Below are positions 16,090 to 24,844 of a stretch of DNA of 35,581 nucleotides, piece after piece. How positions within the stretch are numbered: the first letter of the stretch is position 1; every line of letters starts with the position of its first letter. Below the pieces are notes generated by a model that made no database searches, had not been told where the DNA came from, and was given only the letters and a program-made list of their open reading frames with translations. The DNA comes from an uncultured Clostridia bacterium (GTDB lineage Bacteria; Bacillota; Clostridia; TANB77; CAG-508). The position numbers and the translations under genes are program-made. The stretch lies in NCBI GenBank assembly GCA_947594935.1, contig CANQEM010000017.1, positions 1 through 35,581 on the forward strand, written 5' to 3'.

Positions 16090-17325
16090 TTATTTTACTT
16101 TGTAAAGTTCTTGGACCATGATGTCGCCAAAAACTGCGTATCCTTCTAACGGGTCGTTTACAAGTACATGAGTAATTGCTCCAATAAATTTTCCGTCTTG
16201 GATAATTGGTGAGCCACTCATTCCTTGTATAATGCCACCCGTTTTTTCTATGAGTTTATTGTCTGTTACTTTTATTTTCATGCTTTTGTTGTCGTAGTTG
16301 TTTTGTGGGAATATTTTTTCAATTTCAATTTCATATTTTTCAGTTTTGCCGTTTTCTAAACTGCATAATATTTCTGCTTTTCCTGTTTTTATCTCACTGC
16401 GTGTGGCTACTTCCATTTCGCTTGATGCGTCTAAATTTAGTGTTGTTATATCTTCTGCCTTCCCGTAAATTCCGTAACTTGTGTTTTTTACGATGTTACC
16501 TATTGTTTTTTGCTTGTCTAGTGTTCCTTGAATTTTGCCTGGGATGCCTTTTTCCCCTTTTTCTACTTTTAAAATGTTTGTTGTTACGAATTCGCCAGAT
16601 GAAATTTGAATTAGTTCATCTGTGTCGATGTCCACTAGCCCATGACCTAAGGCTGCAAAGCTTTCTGTTGTTGGTTCATAAAATGTTACTGTTCCTACTC
16701 CTGCGGCGCTGTCCCTTACCCATAGCCCTAGTTTGTATTCTGAGTTGCTTGTTTTTACTGGGGTTATGCTACACTGCATTGTTTCTTCTTTGTGCATGTA
16801 TTTTAGTTCTATTGCTTCTCCCCTACTTTCGTTGACTTTTTTTGTTAGTTCTTCGGTTGTTGTGATTGGGGTTTCGTTTACTGATATTATTGTGTCTCCT
16901 TCTTTTATGTTTGTTGCTTCATAGGGTTTGTAGATTTTTTTGTCTTGTCCTTCTATTTCTGACATGCCTACTACTAGAACTCCACTTGTGTAGAGTTTTA
17001 CTCCTGCTACTTTTCCTACTGGTATTACTTTGGTTTTTGGGAGTACGTCGATGTTTACTTCTTTTAATTTTATTGTGTCTAGTAGTTTTAGTTCTAGTTT
17101 TGTTTTTCCGACTTCTGATGTTATTGAGTTTTCTGTGTTTGAGGCTACTTCAATGGTTTTTTCTTTTTGTTTTCCGTTTATTTGCATACCATATAATATG
17201 GGTATTTTTATGCCTTCGCCTTGGAATACTGTTATGTTTTCTGGGACTGAGTCGATTGATAATGTGTATATGAATAAAGTGAGCAAAATAAAAATAGGTA
17301 TGATTATTTTTATTAAATGTTTCAT
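16090..17325 (-). CDS. spoIVB: SpoIVB sporulation peptidase
   Basis: SpoIVB is a PDZ serine peptidase of family S55. It is made in the forespore, secreted into the space between the spore membranes, and triggers processing of pro-sigma-K. The 411-residue protein has an N-terminal membrane anchor (about 5-22), a PDZ domain (about 95-195, with KEGDTIISVNETPI) and the catalytic domain, with His in AALGHGLVDID (about 228) and Ser in QGMSGSPI (about 370). B. subtilis SpoIVB is of similar size. There is a sigma-G/F-like promoter upstream. It is not next to spo0A here, unlike in Bacillus. Confidence 0.93.
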   Translation of the reverse strand: MKHLIKIIIPIFILLTLFIYTLSIDSVPENITVFQGEGIKIPILYGMQINGKQKEKTIEVASNTENSITSEVGKTKLELKLLDTIKLKEVNIDVLPKTKVIPVGKVAGVKLYTSGVLVVGMSEIEGQDKKIYKPYEATNIKEGDTIISVNETPITTTEELTKKVNESRGEAIELKYMHKEETMQCSITPVKTSNSEYKLGLWVRDSAAGVGTVTFYEPTTESFAALGHGLVDIDTDELIQISSGEFVTTNILKVEKGEKGIPGKIQGTLDKQKTIGNIVKNTSYGIYGKAEDITTLNLDASSEMEVATRSEIKTGKAEILCSLENGKTEKYEIEIEKIFPQNNYDNKSMKIKVTDNKLIEKTGGIIQGMSGSPIIQDGKFIGAITHVLVNDPLEGYAVFGDIMVQELYKVK

Positions 17326-17339
17326 ACTATCACCTTTTT

Positions 17340-17368
17340 TAGTATTCCTTATTTTAACATTTTCATAC
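17340..17368 (-). promoter_or_regulatory. Sigma-G/F-like promoter of spoIVB
   Basis: GTATG at 17364-17368, a 17-nt spacer and AATACTA at 17340-17346 resemble the forespore sigma-G/sigma-F consensus (GHATR, 17-18 nt, CATnnTA). In B. subtilis spoIVB is transcribed in the forespore, which agrees. Confidence 0.55.
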
Positions 17369-17387
17369 CTATTTTTTATATATAAAA

Positions 17388-19008
17388 TTAGAATGCTTTT
17401 TCTATTCTGAATTGGGTATATCGTTCACGTCCAAGTGCTGTGTAGTATATTCGTGCTAAGCCGTTATTTCTTGCTTCAGGTGTTGCAAGGATTGTGGATA
17501 TATTTGACTCACGTGATACGCTTGTTTGTTCCACTAGACAATTGTAACAAGCTAGATCACTTCTAGGGTAATAATATCCTAAGATTTCTGAGCCACCTCC
17601 CGGTGGTGAATATTTCATTGTTCTGTTAGCATATTCTGTATTTAAGAAGGCTCCAACTATGTTTCCATTAGGTAAAGTCAATAAGTTTGCATCATCAATT
17701 CTATGATATGTATCATCATTTGTTTCAATATAGATTGATTCTTCTGCTACAAATTCTTCATTTTGGTTGTTGTTAACTATTGAATATCCGCTATATATTT
17801 TTCCACCGATTGGTAGTCCTTGTAGAAAGCTTATTATACCTATATTTCTTGATATTTTTTCCCAGTCTTCATCATTAAGTTTTGGCATTTCAAAACTTGT
17901 TTCTGTCGTAACCAAAGTATTAAAATTGTGAATTGCAACAGATAAGTTTTTTTCAATTGAATATTTAATAATATCCATTTTGTGTATACTAAAATTAGAA
18001 TTTTTGTCTTCTATTTCAAAATCTCCTCCGGTTTAACTCCGCAAATATAGGTGTATTCAAAATTTCTTCGCTTTTAACATAATCTGGGTAAAGAGTTGCA
18101 TTGTTAAAAATTTGATTGCCGTCCTCATCAACCGCATCCCCAATAGTTAAATTTCTTAATTGAGAATTTAAAATTGTATTTTTAAGTTCAGCTGCTTGCC
18201 TATAATATGATTGTGCATCCGTATTTTGCCCACTTATATAATTGTCCCTTCTTCCGGTTGGTATGCTTGTTGGCAATGAATTTTGAGATAAAGTTCCATT
18301 GGAAATAGTATATATTGTATTTCCTGATTGGTAATATTTTGTACCCATAATTTTTCTATAATTTACTACTCGTGCACTACCATCTAGAAGAATTGTTTGA
18401 CTCAAACTATTTTCTGGCTGTATATTTACACCTCTATAGCTAACCGCAGTGTCATTCGCTTCGACATTTGTTAATAAATACCCTTCAAGATTTATTGTAT
18501 CACTGTCACCAGGACCAGTTTTACCAGTTATGGAAATATAGCTATCTAATGAATAAGTTATAATTACGTCTAATGAATTATGAACATATCTGCAACTATA
18601 ATATACATAAGGCTTTAAACCATAGTCAACTTGATTACTTTCAAAGTCACGATAAGGTCCATAAATATAATATCCGTCATATAATGTAAATGCTACTGCC
18701 GGTACAAAGCTTTGTAAATCTTGTTGACTATATCCATTCATACTAAATTTTGATTGAAGTGCTGTAAAAAAAGCGTTTGCAGCAGATTCAATATCTCTTC
18801 TTTTTGAGTCTGCTAAATTTGATTGACTACTATTTAAAGTATTTATTTGAAATGCCTTTACAGCCTCAGCTGTTGCTTCTTGGAGTTTAGCATCATAAGA
18901 AACTTGAGTATTAAGAGTTTTCATAGTTGTAGAAATATATGCTGAAAAAACAACTGAAATAGGTATAATTATAACAAGAAATATTATAGATAAATTTTGT
19001 AATTTCAT
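17388..19008 (-). CDS. Tad-cluster membrane-anchored protein, read through a +1 shift at CGG
   Basis: Last gene of the Tad-like cluster. With a +1 shift at CGG (18028-18030) it encodes 539 residues: 326 before the shift, then a Gly from GGA, then the rest. One membrane segment (about 6-27) is followed by a large extracellular part with AFTLYDGYYIYGPYRDFES and a Cys pair (LACYNC) near the end. Without the shift the first frame ends at TGA four codons after CGG. The second frame has ATG at 17976-17978, but no ribosome binding site precedes it and coding-like sequence (DFEIEDKNSNFSIHK) continues upstream of that ATG. A pseudopilin or cap-like role is a guess; I do not recognise a named family. 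Confidence 0.72.
18028..18030 (-). other. In-frame CGG, +1 frameshift site in the 539-residue gene
   Basis: The context AAC CGG A. Skipping C gives GGA GGA GAT TTT GAA (GGDFE) and joins two frames that both look coding. The zero-frame TGA follows three codons after CGG. Confidence 0.72.
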
Positions 19009-19036
19009 ATTCTTCTTTCCTTTGTTTATAAATTAA

Positions 19037-19064
19037 AAGCTTGTAATTCCAAGATTACAAGCTT
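19037..19064 (-). repeat. Hairpin between two Tad-cluster genes
   Basis: AAGCTTGTAAT at 19037-19047 pairs perfectly with ATTACAAGCTT at 19054-19064 around a 6-nt loop, followed on the minus strand by TTTTAATTT. It is a weak terminator or RNA-stabilising hairpin between the 198-residue gene and the 539-residue gene. Confidence 0.6.
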
Positions 19065-19073
19065 CACATTGTT

Positions 19074-19670
19074 TTAAGTTCCACTACCGGTAGCTGTCGA
19101 CATTCCAGAAGCTCCACATGATATTGTAGAAACGTCTTTACCTAAAACACTCCATACGAAAGCTCCTGCTCTTTCTGACCATGATAAGCTTGAGTTCTTA
19201 CACTTTACTTCAACCCTATCACCCGGCTTTAAAGTATATGGTCGCCCTTCATCATCTACAACATGCAAGATTTGAGCATTATATATATAGTAGTACCAGT
19301 TTTCTCCTATTTTTTCCCTCTGAACCTGTACTGCTTTTTTACCAGCGTTTTCGTCTAAAACCCCGACAACTAATTCTACGTCACAATCTATACCAGTTGC
19401 AATAATTGTATTACGAAGTTCATTTAATGCTTCTGGTGTAATTTGACCAGCAGAGCATGACTCATCAATCAATTTTTGACATGCTGCTTGTATTTCTTGA
19501 ACTGCAATTTCGTCTGCATTATCCGCAATTGTCATCATCGGAAAAAGAAACATTATTCCAAGAGCTGCTAGCACAGCTATCATCATCATGAAGCCGTCAC
19601 CTATGTCTCCTCTTTCAGAAGCCATGTTTGTTTTTAAATTTTGGACAAATGATTCAATCTTATCTTTCAT
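19074..19670 (-). CDS. Single-span pilin-like protein of the Tad cluster
   Basis: A 198-residue protein with a cytosolic N-terminus (NMASERGDIGDGFM), one membrane segment (about 28-48) and an external domain with three visible Cys (EIQAACQKL, ESCSAG and IDCDVE) and more near the C-terminus (EVKCKNS, ISCGASG). The topology resembles TadE/TadF minor pilins, but I see no convincing family motif. AAAGGAGG lies just upstream of ATG. It lies 12 nt downstream of the shifted pilin-like gene. Confidence 0.65.
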   Translation of the reverse strand: MKDKIESFVQNLKTNMASERGDIGDGFMMMIAVLAALGIMFLFPMMTIADNADEIAVQEIQAACQKLIDESCSAGQITPEALNELRNTIIATGIDCDVELVVGVLDENAGKKAVQVQREKIGENWYYYIYNAQILHVVDDEGRPYTLKPGDRVEVKCKNSSLSWSERAGAFVWSVLGKDVSTISCGASGMSTATGSGT

Positions 19671-19682
19671 TTTTTTCCTCCT

Positions 19683-20385
19683 TTAACTAACTGTATATCT
19701 AATTATTTTTGTTTCAATTAAGCTTGCTTCTGGTACTTCTGAACCAGTGCCTTCTTCTTCCGAATCTCCTTCTACTCGTGTAGCGATTTCTTCTAATATA
19801 GTTTTACCTGCTAATCTTTCGTACAATGATCTCTCTGGGAATGAGTATTGATTTGTATTGTTCCAATAATATGTTTCGAACAAGTGCGACTGTCCAAATT
19901 CATCCCACTTTACCGTATGTGTATCTCCATAAATGATCGCATGTAATAGCAACCATTTTCCTTCTGCTTTACCTTGCCAGCCTTCCATCTGTGAACCTAA
20001 TTCAGTTACATTAGTTTCATTTTCGTGACCGAGTGCTACCACCACTTTGTGACAAATGTTTTATGGTATATAAAGGATCACTCGCATCCCCATCGCCTGT
20101 AGGTGTAAAGTCAAATTGAATTATGTAGTTTTCGTTGAGAGCTCTTTTTATAGTAGGAATAACTGTCTCCCTACCAACTATTCTCGCACCTGCATCAGTT
20201 TCACCTATATCAGTTGCGTGATAATAGTTATCGGTATCAACATACGCCATTTCTCTATCTATATCGTATGTAATATCATCTGCTAGCAAACGCGCTGATG
20301 AAAAAGATGCTATACTAACAGAAAGTGCAATCACAAACATAAAGACTGATCCAGCCATTTTCAATGCCTCTGCTGCATGTTCCAT
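19683..20385 (-). CDS. Pilin-like protein (MEHAAEAL type), read through a +1 shift at CGG
   Basis: With a +1 shift at CGG (20029-20031) this encodes 233 residues, close to the 241 of its paralogue at 22011-22736. It starts MEHAAEALKMAGSVF, followed directly by one membrane segment (to about residue 29), then an external domain with RIVGRETVIPTIKRALNEN, which corresponds to the FN-QF...G..V...IN region of the paralogues. After the shift comes GHENETNVTELGSQMEGW and a C-terminus ending IIRYTVS. Without the shift the frame stops at TGA (20017-20019). The downstream frame has only a GTG start without ribosome binding site. Confidence 0.72.
20029..20031 (-). other. In-frame CGG, +1 frameshift site in a pilin-like gene
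   Basis: The context ACT CGG T. Skipping C gives GGT CAC GAA AAT (GHEN) and continues to a normal-length protein. It is the only one of the four sites where the fourth base is T. Confidence 0.72.
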
Positions 20386-20461
20386 TAGTAATCATCTCCT
20401 TCTTATAAAAAACTGTCGCCTAAGAATCTAGTGTACTTAAGCATAAGTTGGAAGACCCTGA

Positions 20462-20896
20462 CTAAGGTCCTGTCGTTCCTGTTGTAGTACCTACATTTAA
20501 TTCAGTTCCCTCTGCCGAATTGCCCTCATATATCAAAATGTTGGAAACTCTTCCGGAATCTCCATATTCAAGTTGCACAAAGTAAGTCCTATTGTTACTT
20601 ATTGCAACTGTATCAGGTTCGTCGGTGCCGTTTACTGTTACTTCTATGTCATCGTTTTCCTCACTGGTAGCATTTGTTGCTAACACTTCTTGAATTAAAG
20701 ATCTTATCAAAGTACCTTTCTTTGCACCTTCATATTTTGTAAATTTTGAGTTAAATGAAGAAATTTGTGCCTCTGTCATACCACTTCCTTGTACAACGTC
20801 CTGTGCTTGTGTAAAAATCATAATACCTAATGAAATTAACAAAATTGATAATAGAATAGCTCCTGCGATAATTAGAGCTTTTGATGCGTTCTCCAT
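20462..20896 (-). CDS. Pilin-like protein (MENASKAL type)
   Basis: A 144-residue protein with the shared N-terminus MENASKALIIAGAIL, one membrane segment (about 8-28), then SSFNSKFTKYEGAKKGTLIR, which matches the FN-x-QF-x-x-Y motif of the paralogues, and a short beta-rich C-terminal domain. There is no positively charged leader and no G/E prepilin cleavage site; Glu is residue 2. It is probably a minor or major pseudopilin of the Tad-like system. The role is inferred from the cluster. Confidence 0.7.
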   Translation of the reverse strand: MENASKALIIAGAILLSILLISLGIMIFTQAQDVVQGSGMTEAQISSFNSKFTKYEGAKKGTLIRSLIQEVLATNATSEENDDIEVTVNGTDEPDTVAISNNRTYFVQLEYGDSGRVSNILIYEGNSAEGTELNVGTTTGTTGP

Positions 20897-20948
20897 AACT
20901 ATTTCCTCCTTAGTTTTTTGTATAAATATATGTTTAAAATTTTAATAA

Positions 20949-21380
20949 CTATACTGTAACTTGTTCAAACAATAAGCTTTTTACAAGTTTTGTGTTTTCG
21001 TGATATTGTATGTCTGTGCATTTAAATTGTATTGAATTATAGTATTCCATAAATTCGCGAATTCCACTATCTGCGAAAACTTCCATTGGATATGTTTTTT
21101 CATCATCCAACATTTTTATATTTATTTTTATTGAATTTGTTTCATTTTCTATATATTGATTATTTTCATCTTTGTCTACATCATTTTTATCGTTGTTATC
21201 AATTGCTTTGTTTATTGCTGTTGCTAGTTCTCTGCCATATACTTGTCTTTGATAATAGCTTTCAAATAGTTGATTTGCTTGCTGTATTTCACTATTATTT
21301 ATTCGATATGTAATATATAAATAGCTAATTGCAGATACAATAGCAATTGTAACTCCTATAAAAATTACTATTTTTTTCAT
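20949..21380 (-). CDS. Divergent pilin-like protein with MKK start
   Basis: A 143-residue protein with one N-terminal membrane segment (about 4-26). It lacks the MENASKAL start of its neighbours, but the region after the membrane span (LFESYYQRQVYGRELATAIN) aligns by eye with their FN-QF-x-x-Y...G..V...IN motif, so it belongs to the same group. It has its own promoter within the cluster and poly-T-rich spacers on both sides. Confidence 0.65.
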   Translation of the reverse strand: MKKIVIFIGVTIAIVSAISYLYITYRINNSEIQQANQLFESYYQRQVYGRELATAINKAIDNNDKNDVDKDENNQYIENETNSIKINIKMLDDEKTYPMEVFADSGIREFMEYYNSIQFKCTDIQYHENTKLVKSLLFEQVTV

Positions 21381-21394
21381 ATTACTCCTTTTAT

Positions 21395-21423
21395 ATTATA
21401 TCATCATTATGTTTTTTTTTCAA
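21395..21423 (-). promoter_or_regulatory. Internal sigma-A promoter in the Tad-like cluster
   Basis: TTGAAA at 21418-21423, a 17-nt spacer containing an A-tract and TATAAT at 21395-21400, 15 nt before ATG of the 143-residue gene. It would allow separate transcription of the distal pilin-like genes. Confidence 0.75.
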
Positions 21424-21451
21424 GTATAATTCTACATTTTTCAATCTTTTT

Positions 21452-21982
21452 TTAATTTGTTGCTTCCCTCGTCAAAGTAACTATTGAAACTCTTCCGGTA
21501 TTATCATCAATGGTTACATCACAGCCATAATGAGGAAGTCCAATAACGTTCCCCTCTGCGTCTATTCCTCTTCTTTCTATAAGTTCTATATCCTTAACCA
21601 ATAACTCACTTAATCTTTCATCTGTTGCATCATCTTGACAATTTGGAATTGAACCTATATCTTGTGCATTTGTTTGTACATTGATATTAACCGTCACTTG
21701 TTTATCTTCTTCACCTTCATAAAATTGATTGTTATTTCTTGCTGTGTTTATAATATTGCGTACATCATAAATTGTTATAGTTGAATTATTGTCCTCATCC
21801 CTGTAACTGTCATATTTGGTAAATTGTGTGTTAAATTGTATTATTTGTTGCTCGGCATTTATTCTTGCAGTTTCTCTTGCTTGTTGACTAAAAGATGCGT
21901 ATAAATATGCTGCTAAGCTTAAAATCATAACCGCTATTAACATTTCACCTGCAATCAATAAAGCTTTTGACGCATTTTCCAT
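21452..21982 (-). CDS. Pilin-like protein (MENASKAL type)
   Basis: A 176-residue protein starting MENASKALLIAGEML, with a membrane segment (about 8-30), then QFNTQFTKYDSYRDEDNNST and YDVRNIINTARNNNQF, the shared motif region. A predicted beta-rich domain follows (KQVTVNINVQT) with two Cys (PNCQDD and YGCDVT), which could form a disulfide outside the cell. It lies between its 241-residue paralogue and the internal promoter. Confidence 0.7.
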   Translation of the reverse strand: MENASKALLIAGEMLIAVMILSLAAYLYASFSQQARETARINAEQQIIQFNTQFTKYDSYRDEDNNSTITIYDVRNIINTARNNNQFYEGEEDKQVTVNINVQTNAQDIGSIPNCQDDATDERLSELLVKDIELIERRGIDAEGNVIGLPHYGCDVTIDDNTGRVSIVTLTREATN

Positions 21983-22010
21983 TATTTCTGCATCCTTTCT
22001 TTCATACTTT

Positions 22011-22736
22011 TTACTCTACATAAGTAAAAGTCAATTCACTTATTTGCCCTGTGTCATCATGATAGCCAGTAACTTCTCCGTCAAAAGTAGATGTTTTGAA
22101 ACGTGAATACTCTGTATGTGCTTCTAATATTGTAAAATTACCTGCTCTAAATAAATTTTCTAAGTTTTGTAATTCACTTGATAAATTTCTTCTTCCTAGT
22201 GCTTCTGCTATTGTAATTTTATCGCCATTTGGGTCGCCTTCTCCGTCTGGGTCATAATTGTTCTTAATAGACTGCTCATTTGAAGATAATGCACTTAAAA
22301 CATTGGTTCCACCATATTCGACTTCTGCCTCTCGTTGTTCATTGATAATTTCGTAAAACTCACTACCTTCATCCTCTATATTTCTAAAACTAGTATCTCC
22401 CCCAAATAATAATTCCCCAACAGTAGTGTTAAAATTTCCCATATTTACATTAACTCTTATATTTTGACTGTAATCTATTTCTATCGCACCATCATTTTTC
22501 TGGTTGAAGTCTATTACCATATTTATGGCACTGATTACATCCATTCCTTTTACACCACTTTGAGCTAATTGTGCAAATTGTTTATTAAAGTCTGCAATTT
22601 TTGTTTCTTGGGCTCGGTTTGAAGAAGATGCTTGATATTCTGAAACTTGATTAATCATAATCATAAATAGGGACAATGTTATAATTGCGATAAGTATTCC
22701 ACCTGCGATGAGTAGAGCTTTTGATGCGTTTTCCAT
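22011..22736 (-). CDS. Pilin-like protein (MENASKAL type), longest paralogue
   Basis: A 241-residue protein starting MENASKALLIAGGIL, with one membrane segment (about 8-30), then KIADFNKQFAQLAQSGVKG and DVISAINMVIDFNQKNDG, the shared motif region. The external domain is acidic. It is the first pilin-like gene of the cluster, 14 nt after the TadB-TadC gene. No signal peptidase or prepilin peptidase site is obvious. The similarity among paralogues is greatest in the first 12 residues. Confidence 0.7.
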   Translation of the reverse strand: MENASKALLIAGGILIAIITLSLFMIMINQVSEYQASSSNRAQETKIADFNKQFAQLAQSGVKGMDVISAINMVIDFNQKNDGAIEIDYSQNIRVNVNMGNFNTTVGELLFGGDTSFRNIEDEGSEFYEIINEQREAEVEYGGTNVLSALSSNEQSIKNNYDPDGEGDPNGDKITIAEALGRRNLSSELQNLENLFRAGNFTILEAHTEYSRFKTSTFDGEVTGYHDDTGQISELTFTYVE

Positions 22737-22750
22737 TTAAGCACTCCTTT

Positions 22751-24826
22751 CTAGAAATTACTTGATGACATTGATGAGAATGATGTTGACATACTTGTTA
22801 ATCCGATAAATACTAGTGGAACAATTAAGTAACCAACAAATAAGCTTATCATTGGTGCAAAACCTATTCCCTTGCCTATCATACCTTTACGTTTAATCAA
22901 CCTTTCATTTGATTCTTTTCTCTTTTCACGATAGTAGTCTCTTTCTGAATCTAGTTCATCAAAGGCATCACGAATTGGTATTTTTTCAACTGCTGCCTGC
23001 AAACTTTCAACTATTCTTATTAGTGGTTCATAAGTTATGTCATTTTTTAAGTCTTCCAAGCTTTCCCATGGACCAGATTCATAGTTGTTTACACATCGAG
23101 TAATTGGCTCATAGAATATATTTGAATATCTTTCTAGCCATTCAAGGATAATTTCTACGTTAACCCTTTCTATACGCATTAGCATAAGTATGATTGTTTG
23201 GAACTGCATTACTTCATCTTCCATTTCCAATTCACGCATTTTTTGTTGGAAGAATAGCAACCAAACTGGTCCCATGTATCCTACTATTGCGAATACAAAG
23301 GAAAGTAAAAATTCAAACCACTGCATATATTCGCTATTAACTATTTTTAATTTTTCTAAAATTCTTTCTGCTGCTTTAGTTATTTCATCTGGTTTTGCCT
23401 CTACATAAAATTCTGATTTTACCAGTTCTTCCTCAATGTCAGCTTCTGTTGTGTCTAAATTACCTTTAAACATGTCCAAAAATACATTATCTTCTTCTGT
23501 GACTTCCATTGCTTGTTTTTTCTGCCTATCCGATAAGCCACCTAACAAGTCATAATCTGTTGTTGGTTCAGTATATACATAGTTTATTGCAGTCCTATGT
23601 AACTGCATGAATAGTATAAGTGATACGATAAATACTAAGATTGCTGCTACAATTCTGTTTACATACAGCCACTCTATTTTAAGTGGAGATGCCGCGTCTT
23701 TTAATAATTTTTGTATTTTTCTTTCTTCTTTTGAGCCGTCTTTTGGCATAACTAAGTCAACGATTTTTTTGAAAATTTTATTCTTATATAGCTTTTGTTG
23801 CCATGGGTTTTCTGTATGTGAATTTTTTGCTGTTGAACCATTGTCTTTTAGTTTTCTAACTAGTATGTATGAAACAATTGTGATTAGCATGATTGCTATT
23901 TGTACAATCATACCTGGTTTCCCAACATACCAGCTCTCTACAAATGAGAAGTTTGAAATTGCCCAGCTTTTTAATGGTTCTAGTAAAATTACTGGTGCAA
24001 TGGCGATAAATGATAAACTTTGGAATACATAGTTTAATTTATCTCTTTTTAAAATTTCAAGTTGCATTTCTTGTGTGATATTGTCTACGTTTTTTAAGTA
24101 TAGTGATGCTCCGTCTACTTTCCTATCACCAAATTCTTTTGTTAGATATGAAAGTCCTGCAAATTCCTTTAAGTAAGCATTTGGAGCTATATCGTAGTAT
24201 TTTTCTAGTTCTGTTTCTGGGTCATCAGAAATCAGAATTTCATATATTTTTTCACCTTGTCTTGATACTTCTTTTTCGTCATCTTGTGAAACTTGGTAGA
24301 TAGCTTCTTCAACCATGTTGAACTCGTGGTAAGCATGGCGTATTTCTGAGAAGAAATCTATTTGTTCTTTTAGTAATTTGTCATCTATTTTATCAACGGA
24401 GCCATCTATTAAGGTGTCTGTCATGAATAGTTCAAATATCAATATTATGAACATTAGTAAATAGTTTGAGTGTGTTAATAATATTGTTAGTACAATTATT
24501 GGTAGTAAAATGAGAATTGCTCTTGTAAGGATTTTTGATGAGTCTCGCCTTGTGATGTATTCATCATCAATGTTGATGATTTCGAGCCTTCTTCTTAATT
24601 TTAGTATGTATCTTTTTAAAAATGGTACCTTTATATATGTTATATATAGTTTTTGGTATAGTACTTCTGCTGAGTATTTATTTGCTCTTGTTCCCTTTTG
24701 TAGGTTTTGTATTTGCCTATATTCAGATTTTTTCATTTTCTTGGAGATTATTATATATGCAACTATTATTAAAGCAAACAGTCCTCCTGCTACTCCCATT
24801 ATGATAAAAATCAAATTATTTGACAC
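22751..24826 (-). CDS. TadB-TadC-like double inner-membrane protein
   Basis: A 691-residue protein that appears to hold two type II secretion F-like halves in one chain. Half one has membrane segments at about 5-27, 105-140 and near 275-335, with a cytosolic DFFSEIRHAYHEFNMVEEAI block. Half two has segments near 395-415 and 510-530, the EMEDEVMQFQTIILMLMR block and a final pair near 650-680. In Tad systems TadB and TadC are separate proteins of about 300 residues that form the membrane platform turned by TadA, so the length fits a fusion. It lies between the ATPase and the pilin-like genes. Confidence 0.75.
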   Translation of the reverse strand: MSNNLIFIIMGVAGGLFALIIVAYIIISKKMKKSEYRQIQNLQKGTRANKYSAEVLYQKLYITYIKVPFLKRYILKLRRRLEIINIDDEYITRRDSSKILTRAILILLPIIVLTILLTHSNYLLMFIILIFELFMTDTLIDGSVDKIDDKLLKEQIDFFSEIRHAYHEFNMVEEAIYQVSQDDEKEVSRQGEKIYEILISDDPETELEKYYDIAPNAYLKEFAGLSYLTKEFGDRKVDGASLYLKNVDNITQEMQLEILKRDKLNYVFQSLSFIAIAPVILLEPLKSWAISNFSFVESWYVGKPGMIVQIAIMLITIVSYILVRKLKDNGSTAKNSHTENPWQQKLYKNKIFKKIVDLVMPKDGSKEERKIQKLLKDAASPLKIEWLYVNRIVAAILVFIVSLILFMQLHRTAINYVYTEPTTDYDLLGGLSDRQKKQAMEVTEEDNVFLDMFKGNLDTTEADIEEELVKSEFYVEAKPDEITKAAERILEKLKIVNSEYMQWFEFLLSFVFAIVGYMGPVWLLFFQQKMRELEMEDEVMQFQTIILMLMRIERVNVEIILEWLERYSNIFYEPITRCVNNYESGPWESLEDLKNDITYEPLIRIVESLQAAVEKIPIRDAFDELDSERDYYREKRKESNERLIKRKGMIGKGIGFAPMISLFVGYLIVPLVFIGLTSMSTSFSSMSSSNF

Positions 24827-24844
24827 CTGTTTTTCACCTCCAAG

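Noticed and set aside
17388..17978. Separate 196-residue gene starting at ATG 17978
   Set aside because: No ribosome binding site, and coding-like sequence extends upstream of the ATG in the same frame up to the CGG site.
18016..20019. UGA readthrough at the zero-frame stops
   Set aside because: Reading through the TGA codons stays in a frame with no coding-like sequence; the conserved sequence lies in the +1 frame.
19683..20045. Separate 120-residue gene starting with GTG
   Set aside because: No ribosome binding site and no membrane segment; the combined protein matches the size of its paralogue.
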